This document shows positions 1 through 7,561 of a stretch of 8,337 bases of DNA, in pieces. The stretch is from Cyclobacteriaceae bacterium (GTDB taxonomy: Bacteria > Bacteroidota > Bacteroidia > Cytophagales > Cyclobacteriaceae), in NCBI GenBank assembly GCA_025358195.1, contig JANYKP010000238.1, positions 1 through 8,337 on the forward strand. The letters run 5' to 3'. Position 1 is the stretch's first letter; the number at the start of each line of letters is the position of its first letter. The notes under the pieces were generated by a model that searched no databases, was not told the origin of the DNA, and saw only the letters and a program-made list of their open reading frames with translations. A program made the position numbers and the translations under genes.

Positions 1-1008
1 GGAGAAAGAAGCCCGTGCCAGCAATTTTATCAGCACCATCACCGAACCAGCACTCATAAGCACAAGGGCCAATACCATCAATTGCTCATAAAACAGTGCC
101 TGTCCTCCCTTGAAAACGAAATAGACCAGGCTTGACAAAGCCATAATGACTGACGTAAATAATACGAAACGTAAAAAGTTAAAAAACTGAAAACTGACCG
201 TTTCCCTGAAATTGAACAAAGAGGAAAAAAGCAAAACGATAACCAGCTTGGAGGTCAATAGAACCAGGATGAACATAGAAAGCCTAAGCCACACCCAAAA
301 CGCTCCTGCCAAAGAATTAATGCCCATGAATTTCGCCTCATGAAAATAAGGCCCTGCAAAATAGAATATGGCAGACAACAAAAATCCGGTGAGCAGCGCA
401 CAAAACAGATAAAACAATAAGTTGACACTTGAAGTAATTCGGGAAGCCAGTAAGTTTTCATTCCGCTCCTGGACGGAGAATATCTTTGCAAACGAAAAAT
501 AATCAAGCGTCAATTGCGGATTTGTCCTGAATAGAATGAGAAGGAAAAGCAGTAAGAAAGACGTTGCCAGAATTGCATAATCGCGAAAAAAAGTGGGTTG
601 TCGTTGTGAGCGTTCCTGTGGGATCGCCAACCGTGAAAGGGACGGTGAAACGATACGCGTTGCCAAATCACCAACCCCTCTTGAAGAAAATATTCCAAAG
701 AACAATTCCTGGGAATATAAATATGACAGGCTGTCAATACTAAATAGCTGCGTCTGTCCGGAAAAAATAAGCTTCCCATTGACAAACAAATCCCAATCTT
801 CTGTGCTATTGATTGATAAATAGTGACCTTTGAATGACGGGGTCTTCACATAAAAATAAATACTATGAAAATCAGTGATGGATGATGAATTCACCGGCTG
901 GTAGTCCCCACCCGTATAATGCAGCCAGTAGGGGCGCAAATCTTTTACCTCAACGGGTTCGGTACCCCAACTCGCCTGAAAAATCAATAACAAAAAAACC
1001 CTCATCAT
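1..1008 (-). CDS. DUF4271-like integral membrane protein with signal peptide, C-terminus cut by window edge
   Basis: The minus strand reads open without a stop from ATG at 1008 to the window edge: 336 codons, with the C-terminus missing. The start is supported by a short signal peptide (MMRVFLLLIFQASWG). Residues 17-136 form a soluble, mixed beta-type extracytoplasmic region (for example DWDLFVNGKLIFSGQ at 72-86). About five hydrophobic segments follow, near 143-160, 196-216, 237-262, 279-300 and 308-330, joined by a basic or polar loop (residues 161-195). This layout and the core around FNFRETVSFQFFNFLRF (265-281) resemble the Bacteroidota DUF4271 family, whose function is unknown; that is a family-level impression from memory. 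I recall DUF4271 genes next to uroporphyrinogen-III synthase genes in flavobacteria, so divergence from hemW may reflect a tetrapyrrole theme (inference). Two shorter minus-strand ORFs here (255-506 and 510-785) are out-of-frame shadows. A TAGTTTTG box sits only 4 bases before the ATG. Confidence 0.75.
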   Translation of the reverse strand, partial: MMRVFLLLIFQASWGTEPVEVKDLRPYWLHYTGGDYQPVNSSSITDFHSIYFYVKTPSFKGHYLSINSTEDWDLFVNGKLIFSGQTQLFSIDSLSYLYSQELFFGIFSSRGVGDLATRIVSPSLSRLAIPQERSQRQPTFFRDYAILATSFLLLFLLILFRTNPQLTLDYFSFAKIFSVQERNENLLASRITSSVNLLFYLFCALLTGFLLSAIFYFAGPYFHEAKFMGINSLAGAFWVWLRLSMFILVLLTSKLVIVLLFSSLFNFRETVSFQFFNFLRFVLFTSVIMALSSLVYFVFKGGQALFYEQLMVLALVLMSAGSVMVLIKLLARASFS

Positions 1009-1072
1009 CGCTCAAAACTATTCGAAAGAAATCACCTAAAAAATTATCTGCTAATTCATTGTACTATTTATC

Positions 1073-2200
1073 ATGGCCGGACTTTATGTTCACATTCCCT
1101 TCTGTAAACAAGCGTGCCACTACTGTGACTTTCATTTCTCCACCGATATCAGCACCCGACTTGAGATGTGCAAAGCCCTGGTCTCTGAACTTGTTCTTCA
1201 GAAAGATTACCTGGCGGAAGAAATTACCACCATTTACCTGGGTGGTGGCACTCCTTCACTCCTGAATCGAGCGGAGTTGGATATTTTATTTTCTTCCATT
1301 CGAACCCAATTTACACTTGCTCCGCAAACAGAGATTACATTAGAAGCCAATCCCGACGACTTAACGAAGGAAAAATTAGAAGAGATTCGCGCCAGTGGCA
1401 TCAACCGCCTGAGCATCGGGATTCAATCCTTCAATGATAATCTCCTGAAATATCTGAACCGGGCACATGATGCCCAGGGGGCTCGACGGTGCCTGGAAAC
1501 TGTACGTGAAGCCGGTTTTAACAATATCAGCATCGACTTGATTTATGCTATACCGGGGTTGACTCAAAAAATCTGGAAAGAGACCTTGCAGGAGGCGCTT
1601 TCCTTCCTGCCTGAACACATTTCTTCGTATGGATTGACTATCGAAGAGAGAACGGTATTCGGCAACTGGAGTAAACGAGGGAAGCTTCACCCCGTGGATG
1701 AAGAGAATTCAGCACAGCAATTTGAACTGCTGATGGCCATACTTTCGCATTCGGGTTATGAGCACTATGAAATATCCAATTTTTGTAAACCGGGGTTTCA
1801 TTCACGGCACAACAGCAGCTATTGGAAACAATCCCGTTATCTTGGTATTGGTCCCAGCGCCCATTCCTACAACGGTGACTCCCGGCAATTTAATATTCGA
1901 AACAATGCGAGCTACATCCGTTCCATTAACGAAGGAATTGTTCCTTTTGAGCGGGAGGTACTGACCCGGGAAAATAAAATCAACGAGTACATTCTTACTA
2001 CCCTTCGCACGGATTGGGGATGCGATCTGAGTTTTCTGAAGCTGCACCTGGAGGATGACCTTCTGCACCGTTGTGGTGATAATCTGTCACTGCTTCAGCA
2101 GAAGGGCCTTCTAACGATCGGAAATGGAATTCTCTTGCTTTCGCGAAAGGGAAAACTTTTGGCAGACAAGATCGCGGAAGACTTGATGGTGTCTGTTTAA
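1073..2200 (+). CDS. hemW: HemW, radical SAM family heme chaperone (formerly 'oxygen-independent coproporphyrinogen III oxidase-like')
   Basis: This 375-residue protein has the length and motif order of HemW. It opens with YVHIPFC and the radical-SAM cluster ligands C11, C15 and C18 (CxxxCxxC, followed by DF). GGGTPS at 57-62 is the SAM-binding glycine motif, EANP is at 91-94, GINRLSIGIQSF at 109-120, DLIYAIPG at 155-162, YEISNF at 232-237, HNSSYW at 246-251 and GIGPSAHS at 258-265. A C-terminal winged-helix-like HemN_C region covers about 300-365. In characterised bacteria HemW binds a 4Fe-4S cluster and heme and inserts heme into respiratory enzymes; it lacks coproporphyrinogen oxidase activity, and many databases still misname it. 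ATG 1073 is chosen because the conserved LYVHIPFC begins at residue 4. There is no Shine-Dalgarno sequence, as is usual in Bacteroidota. The 64 bp shared with the divergent membrane-protein gene must hold both promoters. Confidence 0.95.
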   Translation: MAGLYVHIPFCKQACHYCDFHFSTDISTRLEMCKALVSELVLQKDYLAEEITTIYLGGGTPSLLNRAELDILFSSIRTQFTLAPQTEITLEANPDDLTKEKLEEIRASGINRLSIGIQSFNDNLLKYLNRAHDAQGARRCLETVREAGFNNISIDLIYAIPGLTQKIWKETLQEALSFLPEHISSYGLTIEERTVFGNWSKRGKLHPVDEENSAQQFELLMAILSHSGYEHYEISNFCKPGFHSRHNSSYWKQSRYLGIGPSAHSYNGDSRQFNIRNNASYIRSINEGIVPFEREVLTRENKINEYILTTLRTDWGCDLSFLKLHLEDDLLHRCGDNLSLLQQKGLLTIGNGILLLSRKGKLLADKIAEDLMVSV

Positions 2201-2208
2201 TACTTTTG
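2201..2208 (+). promoter_or_regulatory. candidate -7 box before the 2251 gene
   Basis: TACTTTTG matches the Bacteroidota -7 consensus TAnnTTTG exactly and sits directly after the hemW stop, about 42 bases before the next ATG. The partner -33 element is poor: the nearest TTG ends at 2185, which gives a spacer of only 15 bases. The following gene could therefore have its own weak promoter, or simply be read through from hemW. Confidence 0.3.
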
Positions 2209-2250
2209 GGAGTTGTCGTGCAGGTTGTTAATTTTCAATCTTATTGATTT

Positions 2251-2616
2251 ATGACCTCTGAAGAAAAGCGGGTTTATCTGTTATTGAAGGCGGTGATATT
2301 CCATTACCATGGTCTCGATTATGAGGAAAAAGAGGATCTTGAGAAAGCGGCCAACCGATTGGAAGCACCCGAAGAATTGAAGTGGGCAATTGATTTTATT
2401 GAGAAAGATCACCTGACGGCGTTCGACCGGGCCCGGACTTTCCTGGAGGAAATTATTGGGGATTATGCAAAGGAAAAGCGTGTTGACCTCATCAACATGG
2501 TGTGGGAGTCTAACAATCTGAAAGGTTATGTCACCGAAATGGAGGCCACTGCCATGCTCAAACTTGCCCGTGATTGGAAAGTGGAGAAAGAGTTTATCGA
2601 GCTTGTTTTGAAGTAA
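2251..2616 (+). CDS. small acidic all-helical protein, possibly TerB-like
   Basis: This 121-residue protein is not one I can name. It has no signal peptide, membrane segment or cysteine, and is rich in Glu, Lys and Leu, so it should be a soluble, mostly helical cytoplasmic protein. It seems to contain two loosely similar halves: LLLKAVIFHYHGLDYEEKEDL (10-30) and LINMVWESNNLKGYVTEME (80-98). Each is a hydrophobic helix, a glycine turn and then an acidic helix start. That rhythm recalls TerB-like (tellurite-resistance B) domains, but the usual Asp-Gly acidic metal motif is replaced by His-Gly and Lys-Gly, so the assignment is weak. It follows hemW by 50 bp on the same strand and may be cotranscribed. 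The next gene converges on it across 36 bp (2617-2652), which holds no clear terminator hairpin. Confidence 0.75.
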   Translation: MTSEEKRVYLLLKAVIFHYHGLDYEEKEDLEKAANRLEAPEELKWAIDFIEKDHLTAFDRARTFLEEIIGDYAKEKRVDLINMVWESNNLKGYVTEMEATAMLKLARDWKVEKEFIELVLK

Positions 2617-2652
2617 AATTCAAATACAAAACGACTTGCTGCCTTTATTTAT

Positions 2653-3369
2653 TTAAAGACTCATCATATCCTTAAACTTGGCTGCCTGTCTCCGGCTTAC
2701 TTCCACCTTATCTCCTCCACGAAGTTTTACCATGAGCCCGCCGTTGAACCACGGCTCGATTCCTTCCACCCAACTGAGATTAACAATATGTTTGCGGCTG
2801 GCGCGGAAAAATGCCCGCTCATCTAATTTTTCATCCAATGCATTCAACGACTTATGAATCATCGGGCGGTTGGTGTCAAAATAGACCTTAATATAATTGC
2901 CATCCGACTCAAACAGCCGGATATTAGCAAGGCTTACAAACCAGCATCGCTCGCCGTCTTTCACAAATACCTGGTCTTCGAGACCCAGTTTTTGGTCCCG
3001 TCCCCTGCCGGAGCGGGTCCGCTCTTTTTCCTGAATTTTATGTACCGCCTCCGCTAAACGTTCCGCTGTTATAGGCTTTAATAAATAATCCAGCGCACTG
3101 ACTTCAAACGCTTTCAACGCAAACTCATCGTAAGCGGTAGTGAACACCACCAGTGGCACGGTGTCCAGGGATTCCAGTAATTGAAAACCCGTGCGGCCCG
3201 GCATTTGAATGTCCAGAAATAATAAATCCGGATTCAGGTCTGTAATCATTTGTTCCGCTTCATCGGCATTTTGTGCTTCCCCTGCGATTTCAATCGAAGG
3301 GTGTTCCTCCAGGAGTTTCATCAACTCTTTCCGCGCAAGGCGTTCGTCATCAACAATCAGTGCTTTCAT
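2653..3369 (-). CDS. LytTR-family DNA-binding response regulator
   Basis: This 238-residue protein joins a receiver domain (about 1-115) to a LytTR DNA-binding domain (about 133-235). The receiver has the acidic pair D7-D8, phosphoacceptor D53 in FLDIQMPG, switch residue T77 and the conserved lysine K98 in LLKP. The LytTR part shows the family pattern IRLFESDGNYIKVY (150-163), the helix FFRASRKHIVNLSWV (187-201) and the terminal EVSRRQAAKFKDMM (223-236). LytTR regulators of this kind bind paired direct repeats in promoters. The ATG at 3369 overlaps the kinase stop by one base (TAATG), so the two are almost certainly translationally coupled and the kinase is its partner. Target genes are not evident from the sequence. 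Confidence 0.93.
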   Translation of the reverse strand: MKALIVDDERLARKELMKLLEEHPSIEIAGEAQNADEAEQMITDLNPDLLFLDIQMPGRTGFQLLESLDTVPLVVFTTAYDEFALKAFEVSALDYLLKPITAERLAEAVHKIQEKERTRSGRGRDQKLGLEDQVFVKDGERCWFVSLANIRLFESDGNYIKVYFDTNRPMIHKSLNALDEKLDERAFFRASRKHIVNLSWVEGIEPWFNGGLMVKLRGGDKVEVSRRQAAKFKDMMSL

Positions 3370-4409
3370 TATCTCAGGTGTGGTATTTCAATTTCTGTCA
3401 AAACAAAAGTATCGTTTTCGGTCAAGATTCTAAACGAGGCTTTATCTCCATAGATCAGTTTGAGTCGTTGCTTCGTGTTTTCCAACCCCAGGCCGGGGGA
3501 ATTTCGATTGGCGCCGTTCAGATATTGACCACTGTTTCGAATTTGAATGTTGAGCCTGTCGTTGCGCACGGCCGTTTTCATTTGAATCATTCCACCGGCA
3601 GTCAATTGGGATATGCCGTGTTTAATTCCATTTTCGACAAGCGTCTGGATCATCAGGGGCGGCACCAGAAAATCGCGCGATTCAGGATCAATTTCGAACT
3701 CTGTCTTCAGACGTTCCTCAAAGCGGATGCTTTCAAGGCCTAAATAGTCTTTCACAATTCTTAATTCATCTTCAAACTTCATGAGTCCCCGCTTACCGGT
3801 GCTGAGTGAATTCCTCAAAATATTGGAGAGCTGGTTGATCGCTTGCTTTGATTTTCCCGGGTTCTCGTCCACCAATGCCCGGATGCTGTTGAGTGCATTG
3901 AAAATAAAATGAGGATTGAGCTGCGACTTCAGGTTGTTCAGCTCTATTTCCTTGATAGAGGCTTCCAGCCTTAGCGAGGTGTTGTACCGTTCAAAATAAT
4001 TGTAACTGAAATACAGGACGCACCATAAGAAAAAAATGAGCGCATAAATAACCGTCAGGCCAAGAATGTTCCGAATATCAAATGCCACTTTGCTGTTGAA
4101 TAATCCCAGTGGCATGGAGATGGGCATTCGCAAAAAATACATGATGAGGCCCAAAACAAAAACACTGAGAATCACCCGGGGAATCAACACGGCCATCCCG
4201 GCATCCAGCCAACGCCAGCGGTTGATGACATTTCTGAAAGCGTGTGTCAGCAAAAGGCAGAAAAAAGCTTCATACGTTAAAAAGATTACCCGTTGTGTGC
4301 TTACCCCCTGATCGTCGGAAGCGAACACGCTCCCCGTAATTTGAATAAGGGCATAGAGCGCCCAGCCCCCGATCTGCAGTGTCCAATATAATCTAGGCTT
4401 ATTGACCAT
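3369..4409 (-). CDS. LytS/YehU-type sensor histidine kinase with four membrane segments
   Basis: From ATG 4409 this is a 346-residue inner-membrane kinase. Four hydrophobic segments lie near 11-29, 42-58, 71-93 and 114-138. A short coiled-coil-like linker (ERYNTSLRLEASIKEIELNNLK, within 140-161) leads to the His_kinase domain with phospho-acceptor H167 in QLNPHFIFNALNSI. The HATPase region has the N-box VENGIKHG (258-265) and the glycine box GLGLENTKQRL (306-316). All catalytic motifs are present. It has no separate periplasmic sensor domain, so the signal is probably sensed in or near the membrane (inference). The frame stays open to 4610, but the extra 67 codons are translated heptad repeat (Cys/Leu/Pro/Tyr-rich) and should not be annotated. 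MVNKPRLYWTLQ fits the normal start of such kinases. It follows uvrA by 214 bp in the same direction. Confidence 0.93.
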   Translation of the reverse strand: MVNKPRLYWTLQIGGWALYALIQITGSVFASDDQGVSTQRVIFLTYEAFFCLLLTHAFRNVINRWRWLDAGMAVLIPRVILSVFVLGLIMYFLRMPISMPLGLFNSKVAFDIRNILGLTVIYALIFFLWCVLYFSYNYFERYNTSLRLEASIKEIELNNLKSQLNPHFIFNALNSIRALVDENPGKSKQAINQLSNILRNSLSTGKRGLMKFEDELRIVKDYLGLESIRFEERLKTEFEIDPESRDFLVPPLMIQTLVENGIKHGISQLTAGGMIQMKTAVRNDRLNIQIRNSGQYLNGANRNSPGLGLENTKQRLKLIYGDKASFRILTENDTFVLTEIEIPHLR

Positions 4410-4421
4410 TCTGCCACCAAA

Positions 4422-4600
4422 TGTAGTTAGTTGACAATTTACAAAAGGCAATTGACAAGGTGAAGAAATAAGTAGGCAGTAGGCAGGGGCAGTAGGCAAT
4501 GGGTTGGGTAGTTGACAAGATGGCGTCAATCGATCAGGTTGTAGGGGCAGTAAGCAATAAGTAAGTAGACAGTAGGAAGGGGCAGTAGGCAAATGGTAAC
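4422..4600. repeat. degenerate heptanucleotide repeat array in the uvrA-kinase gap
   Basis: On the plus strand the gap reads largely as seven-base units. Examples are AGTTGAC (4429-4435), AATTTAC (4436-4442), AAAAGGC (4443-4449), AATTGAC (4450-4456), AGTAGGC (4471-4477 and 4478-4484), a six-base AGGGGC (4485-4490), AGTAGGC (4491-4497), AATGGGT (4498-4504) and AGTTGAC (4510-4516). A loose consensus is ARTNGRC. A larger unit recurs: the 26 bases from 4478 and the 26 from 4571 are nearly alike, and a shorter related copy, GGGGCAGTAAGCAA, lies at 4544-4557. A non-repeat island (about 4517-4540) separates the blocks. The array is not coding, although it is open in the kinase frame because 21 bases (three heptads) translate as a repeating Cys-Leu-Leu-Pro-Thr-Ala-type pattern. 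Confidence 0.85.
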
Positions 4601-4602
4601 AC

Positions 4603-4619
4603 GTTGACAACCTGTCAAC
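4603..4619. repeat. perfect 7-bp inverted repeat just past the uvrA stop
   Basis: GTTGACA (4603-4609) and TGTCAAC (4613-4619) are exact reverse complements around a 3-base loop, beginning 4 bases beyond the uvrA stop codon. As RNA it would fold into a small hairpin, but no U-tract follows on the minus strand, so it is at best a weak or factor-assisted terminator. It may instead be an inverted copy of the TTGAC heptad of the adjoining array. Confidence 0.5.
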
Positions 4620-4623
4620 TGAT

Positions 4624-7482
4624 TTAGACCAATTCCTGTTTCAGGAATCTTCCTGTATAACTCGCTGGATTTTTGGATACCTGTTCCGGGGTGCCCTGCG
4701 CGATAATCCGCCCGCCCTTTTCTCCTCCCTCAGGACCGAGGTCGACGATGTAGTCCGACGACTTAATAATGTCCATGTTGTGTTCAATCACCAGCACCGT
4801 GTTGCCCTTGTTCACCAACTTTTGAAGCACATTCAGCAGGTGAGAAATGTCCTGGAAGTGGAGCCCCGTTGTTGGTTCGTCCAATATGTACAAAGTCTTT
4901 CCGGTGTCGCGCTTAGAAAGTTCCGTGGCGAGCTTCACGCGCTGGGCTTCACCACCGGATAAAGTTGTTGCATGCTGGCCCAAGGAAATATATCCCAGAC
5001 CCACGTCATTCAGCGTATCAATCTTTCGCAAGATCCGCGGTTGGTTTTCAAAAAATATCACGGCTTCTTCGACGGTCATGTCCAACACGTCCGAAATGGA
5101 TTTTCCCTTGAATCGCACTTCCAGCGTCTCGCGGTTATAACGCTTGCCCTTGCATGTCTCGCAAATCACATAAACATCCGGTAAAAATTCCATCTCAATC
5201 AAACGCAACCCGGCGCCTTCACATGTCTCACACCGGCCACCTTTCACGTTAAATGAAAACCGGCCTGGCTTATAACCCCGGATTTTCGATTCCGGCATTT
5301 GGGTGAAGAGATCCCGGATTTCTGAGAAAACTCCGGTATACGTAACCGGATTGGAACGCGGTGTTCGTCCGATGGGTGACTGATCTACCTCGATGACTTT
5401 ATCAATCTGTTTTAGTCCGTCAATTTTTTTGTATGCCAACGGATCGGCATGGGAATTAAAAAAGTGTTTGTTAAGGATCGGAAACAGGGTATCGTGAATG
5501 AGTGTTGACTTTCCACTGCCGGACACACCGGTGATGCAGGTAAACGTTCCCAACGGAATATTCAAGTCGACATTTTTGAGATTGTTACCGGTAGCGCCCA
5601 ACAAGGAGAGCCTCTCACCACTTCCTGTTCTTTTTTGTTTTGAATACAAAATAGAAAGTTGACCGTTTAAATATTTTGAGGTCGTGCTTTTATTCTTCAG
5701 AAAACTTTCCGGTACCCCGGCGGCCACTATTTGTCCCCCGTGCCGGCCGGCCCCGGGTCCTACGTCGATGATGTAATCCGATTCCAACATCATCTCTTTG
5801 TCATGCTCTACCACTACGACCGAGTTGCCCAGATCGCGCAGGTCTTTGAGCGCCTTGATGAGCTTCACATTATCCCGTGCATGGAGGCCAATGCTGGGCT
5901 CATCCAAAATATACAGTACACCGACGAGTTGGGTGCCAATCTGCGTGGCCAGTCGGATGCGTTGTGCTTCTCCACCGCTCAAGGTGCGCAGGGGCCGGTC
6001 CAGGTTCAGATATTCTAAACCGACGTCCAGCAAAAAGCCGATGCGCTTGCGTATTTCTTTTAAAATTTCGGTCGCGATGATTCGTTGTTTTTCATTGATC
6101 CGGTCTTCGATACGATCAAACCATTTTTTCAGCGCCTGAATGTCCAGCAAGGAAAGCTCGGCGATATTCTTATTATCAAGCTTGAAATGAAGTGATTCCC
6201 TTTTCAATCGCGCACCCTTGCAGTCGGGGCACGTTCTTGTAATCGTAAAGTCCTCAGCCCATTTCTTGAGCGCATCCGATCCGTCATCACGTTGCTTCTC
6301 CAGAAAATTGACAATGCCCTCAAAGCGCGTGTTCCACTCGGTGCCGGGATATTTTACCGAGGCCACGGCTACCGGTATGTCGTCGCCGTAGAGTAACGTT
6401 TTAATGACTTCTTTGGGAATTTCGCTGATGGGCGTTGTCAGCGCGAGTTTGTGGCGTTTCAGGATCGCTTCTACTTTTTTAAATATCCAGATATCGCGAT
6501 ACTCACCGAGGGGCAGGATGGCGCCGCGGGCGATGCTGAGTTTCTTATCAGGGATAACAGATTCCTCGGTGATTTCCTCCACGACTCCCAGACCGTTGCA
6601 CGTTGCGCAAGCACCGTATGGTGAATTGAAAGAGAAAAGATTCGGTGCCGGCTCATCGTACGACAAACCCGTAACCGGGTCCATCAGAAATTTTGAAAAA
6701 TGATGAGCCTTACCGCTCTCCTCCAGAAGCATCATCACCCCATTTCCTTCTTTTAATGACCGTGCAACCGACTGTCCAATACGGTAACGGTCTTTTTCAT
6801 CGGCCACAATTCTGTCGATAACAATTTCAATGTCGTGGATCTTGTACCGGTCCAGTTGCATTTTGGCGGTGATGTCCTGAACCTCTTCGTCGATTCGTAC
6901 TTTTGAGTAACCGCTCTTGCGTATCTGGACAAACAATTCGCGATAATGTCCTTTGCGTCCTTTTACCACCGGGGCCAGCAGCGTAAGTTTCTTTTGATTG
7001 AAGTGTTGAAAAATTCCGTTCAAGATCTGTTCCTCCGATTGCCGGACCATTTTCTCCCCGGACAAATACGAGTATGCTTCGCCAGCGCGGGCAAAGAGCA
7101 ACCGCATGAAATCATAAATCTCCGTGACCGTACCAACGGTAGATCGCGGATTTCTGGAAGTGGTTTTTTGTTCAATTGAAATGACCGGGCTGAGGCCATT
7201 GATCTTATCTACATCCGGTCGTTCAAGGTTTCCGATAAAACTTCGCGCATAGGCGGAGAAGCTCTCCATATACCGTCGCTGGCCTTCGGCATAAATCGTG
7301 TCGAATGCCAGGGAAGATTTCCCGCTTCCGCTGATGCCGGTAATGACAACCAATTTGTTTCGCGGGAACGAAACGCTGATGTTTTTCAGGTTATGCTCCC
7401 GCGCACCGATCACCTCGATGAATTCGTGGCCGGTGAGATCGGAAAATTCTGATTTTTTCTGTGTACTGGTCTCTTTCGCCAT
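4624..7482 (-). CDS. uvrA: UvrA, excinuclease ABC subunit A
   Basis: This 952-residue protein is the damage-sensing ATPase of nucleotide excision repair, which loads UvrB onto damaged DNA. Two ABC ATPase halves are complete. The first has Walker A GISGSGKSS (49-57), signature LSGGE (501-505) and Walker B LDEPS (526-530). The second has Walker A GVSGSGKST (652-660), LSGGE (841-845) and LDEPT (867-871). The segment of about 120-250 fits the UvrB-binding domain, which favours a canonical UvrA over the shorter UvrA2 type. The second zinc module is intact (C751, C754, C774, C777). The first is not: CATC (292-295) is present, but the partner pair expected about 25 residues earlier reads LMDPVT (266-271). 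ATG 7482 gives the usual short N-terminus. No strong promoter is visible; the nearest -7-like box is TAGCTTTT (7523-7516), one mismatch from TAnnTTTG. A kinase/regulator pair lies downstream on the same strand. Confidence 0.98.
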   Translation of the reverse strand: MAKETSTQKKSEFSDLTGHEFIEVIGAREHNLKNISVSFPRNKLVVITGISGSGKSSLAFDTIYAEGQRRYMESFSAYARSFIGNLERPDVDKINGLSPVISIEQKTTSRNPRSTVGTVTEIYDFMRLLFARAGEAYSYLSGEKMVRQSEEQILNGIFQHFNQKKLTLLAPVVKGRKGHYRELFVQIRKSGYSKVRIDEEVQDITAKMQLDRYKIHDIEIVIDRIVADEKDRYRIGQSVARSLKEGNGVMMLLEESGKAHHFSKFLMDPVTGLSYDEPAPNLFSFNSPYGACATCNGLGVVEEITEESVIPDKKLSIARGAILPLGEYRDIWIFKKVEAILKRHKLALTTPISEIPKEVIKTLLYGDDIPVAVASVKYPGTEWNTRFEGIVNFLEKQRDDGSDALKKWAEDFTITRTCPDCKGARLKRESLHFKLDNKNIAELSLLDIQALKKWFDRIEDRINEKQRIIATEILKEIRKRIGFLLDVGLEYLNLDRPLRTLSGGEAQRIRLATQIGTQLVGVLYILDEPSIGLHARDNVKLIKALKDLRDLGNSVVVVEHDKEMMLESDYIIDVGPGAGRHGGQIVAAGVPESFLKNKSTTSKYLNGQLSILYSKQKRTGSGERLSLLGATGNNLKNVDLNIPLGTFTCITGVSGSGKSTLIHDTLFPILNKHFFNSHADPLAYKKIDGLKQIDKVIEVDQSPIGRTPRSNPVTYTGVFSEIRDLFTQMPESKIRGYKPGRFSFNVKGGRCETCEGAGLRLIEMEFLPDVYVICETCKGKRYNRETLEVRFKGKSISDVLDMTVEEAVIFFENQPRILRKIDTLNDVGLGYISLGQHATTLSGGEAQRVKLATELSKRDTGKTLYILDEPTTGLHFQDISHLLNVLQKLVNKGNTVLVIEHNMDIIKSSDYIVDLGPEGGEKGGRIIAQGTPEQVSKNPASYTGRFLKQELV

Positions 7483-7561
7483 TAGGAACCTGGATTGCCA
7501 GCAAAATGCGGGCTAAAAAGCTAAAATAGTTTAACAAAACGGATGTAAACAAGGTTTGTCG

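Noticed and set aside
255..785. Two minus-strand ORFs (255-506 and 510-785)
   Set aside because: They are out of frame with the continuous 336-codon membrane-protein frame that carries a signal peptide and membrane segments, and their compositions look like shadow translations.
1013..1020. TAGTTTTG on the minus strand, an exact match to the TAnnTTTG -7 box
   Set aside because: It sits only 4 bases before the membrane-protein ATG, which would require a leaderless transcript, and no -33 element is visible at the right distance. A chance match in A/T-rich DNA is more likely.
882..1265. Plus-strand ORF of 127 residues overlapping both the membrane-protein gene and hemW
   Set aside because: It overlaps two supported genes in other frames and has a low-complexity Ser/Lys/Pro composition with no recognisable domain.
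2617..2652. Bidirectional terminator between the convergent genes
   Set aside because: The 36 bp are A/T-rich, but the only inverted match (CTTTA with TAAAG) is five bases long and A/T-dominated, too weak to call.
3209..3743. Several plus-strand ORFs opposite the response regulator and kinase
   Set aside because: They lie wholly antisense to well-supported genes with complete catalytic motifs and show no domain signal of their own.
4422..4600. CRISPR array in the repeat region
   Set aside because: The units are degenerate seven-base tandem repeats without regular 25-40 base repeats and spacers, and there are no cas genes nearby.
5731..6139. Plus-strand ORFs antisense to uvrA
   Set aside because: Shadows of the highly conserved uvrA coding sequence; no family resemblance.
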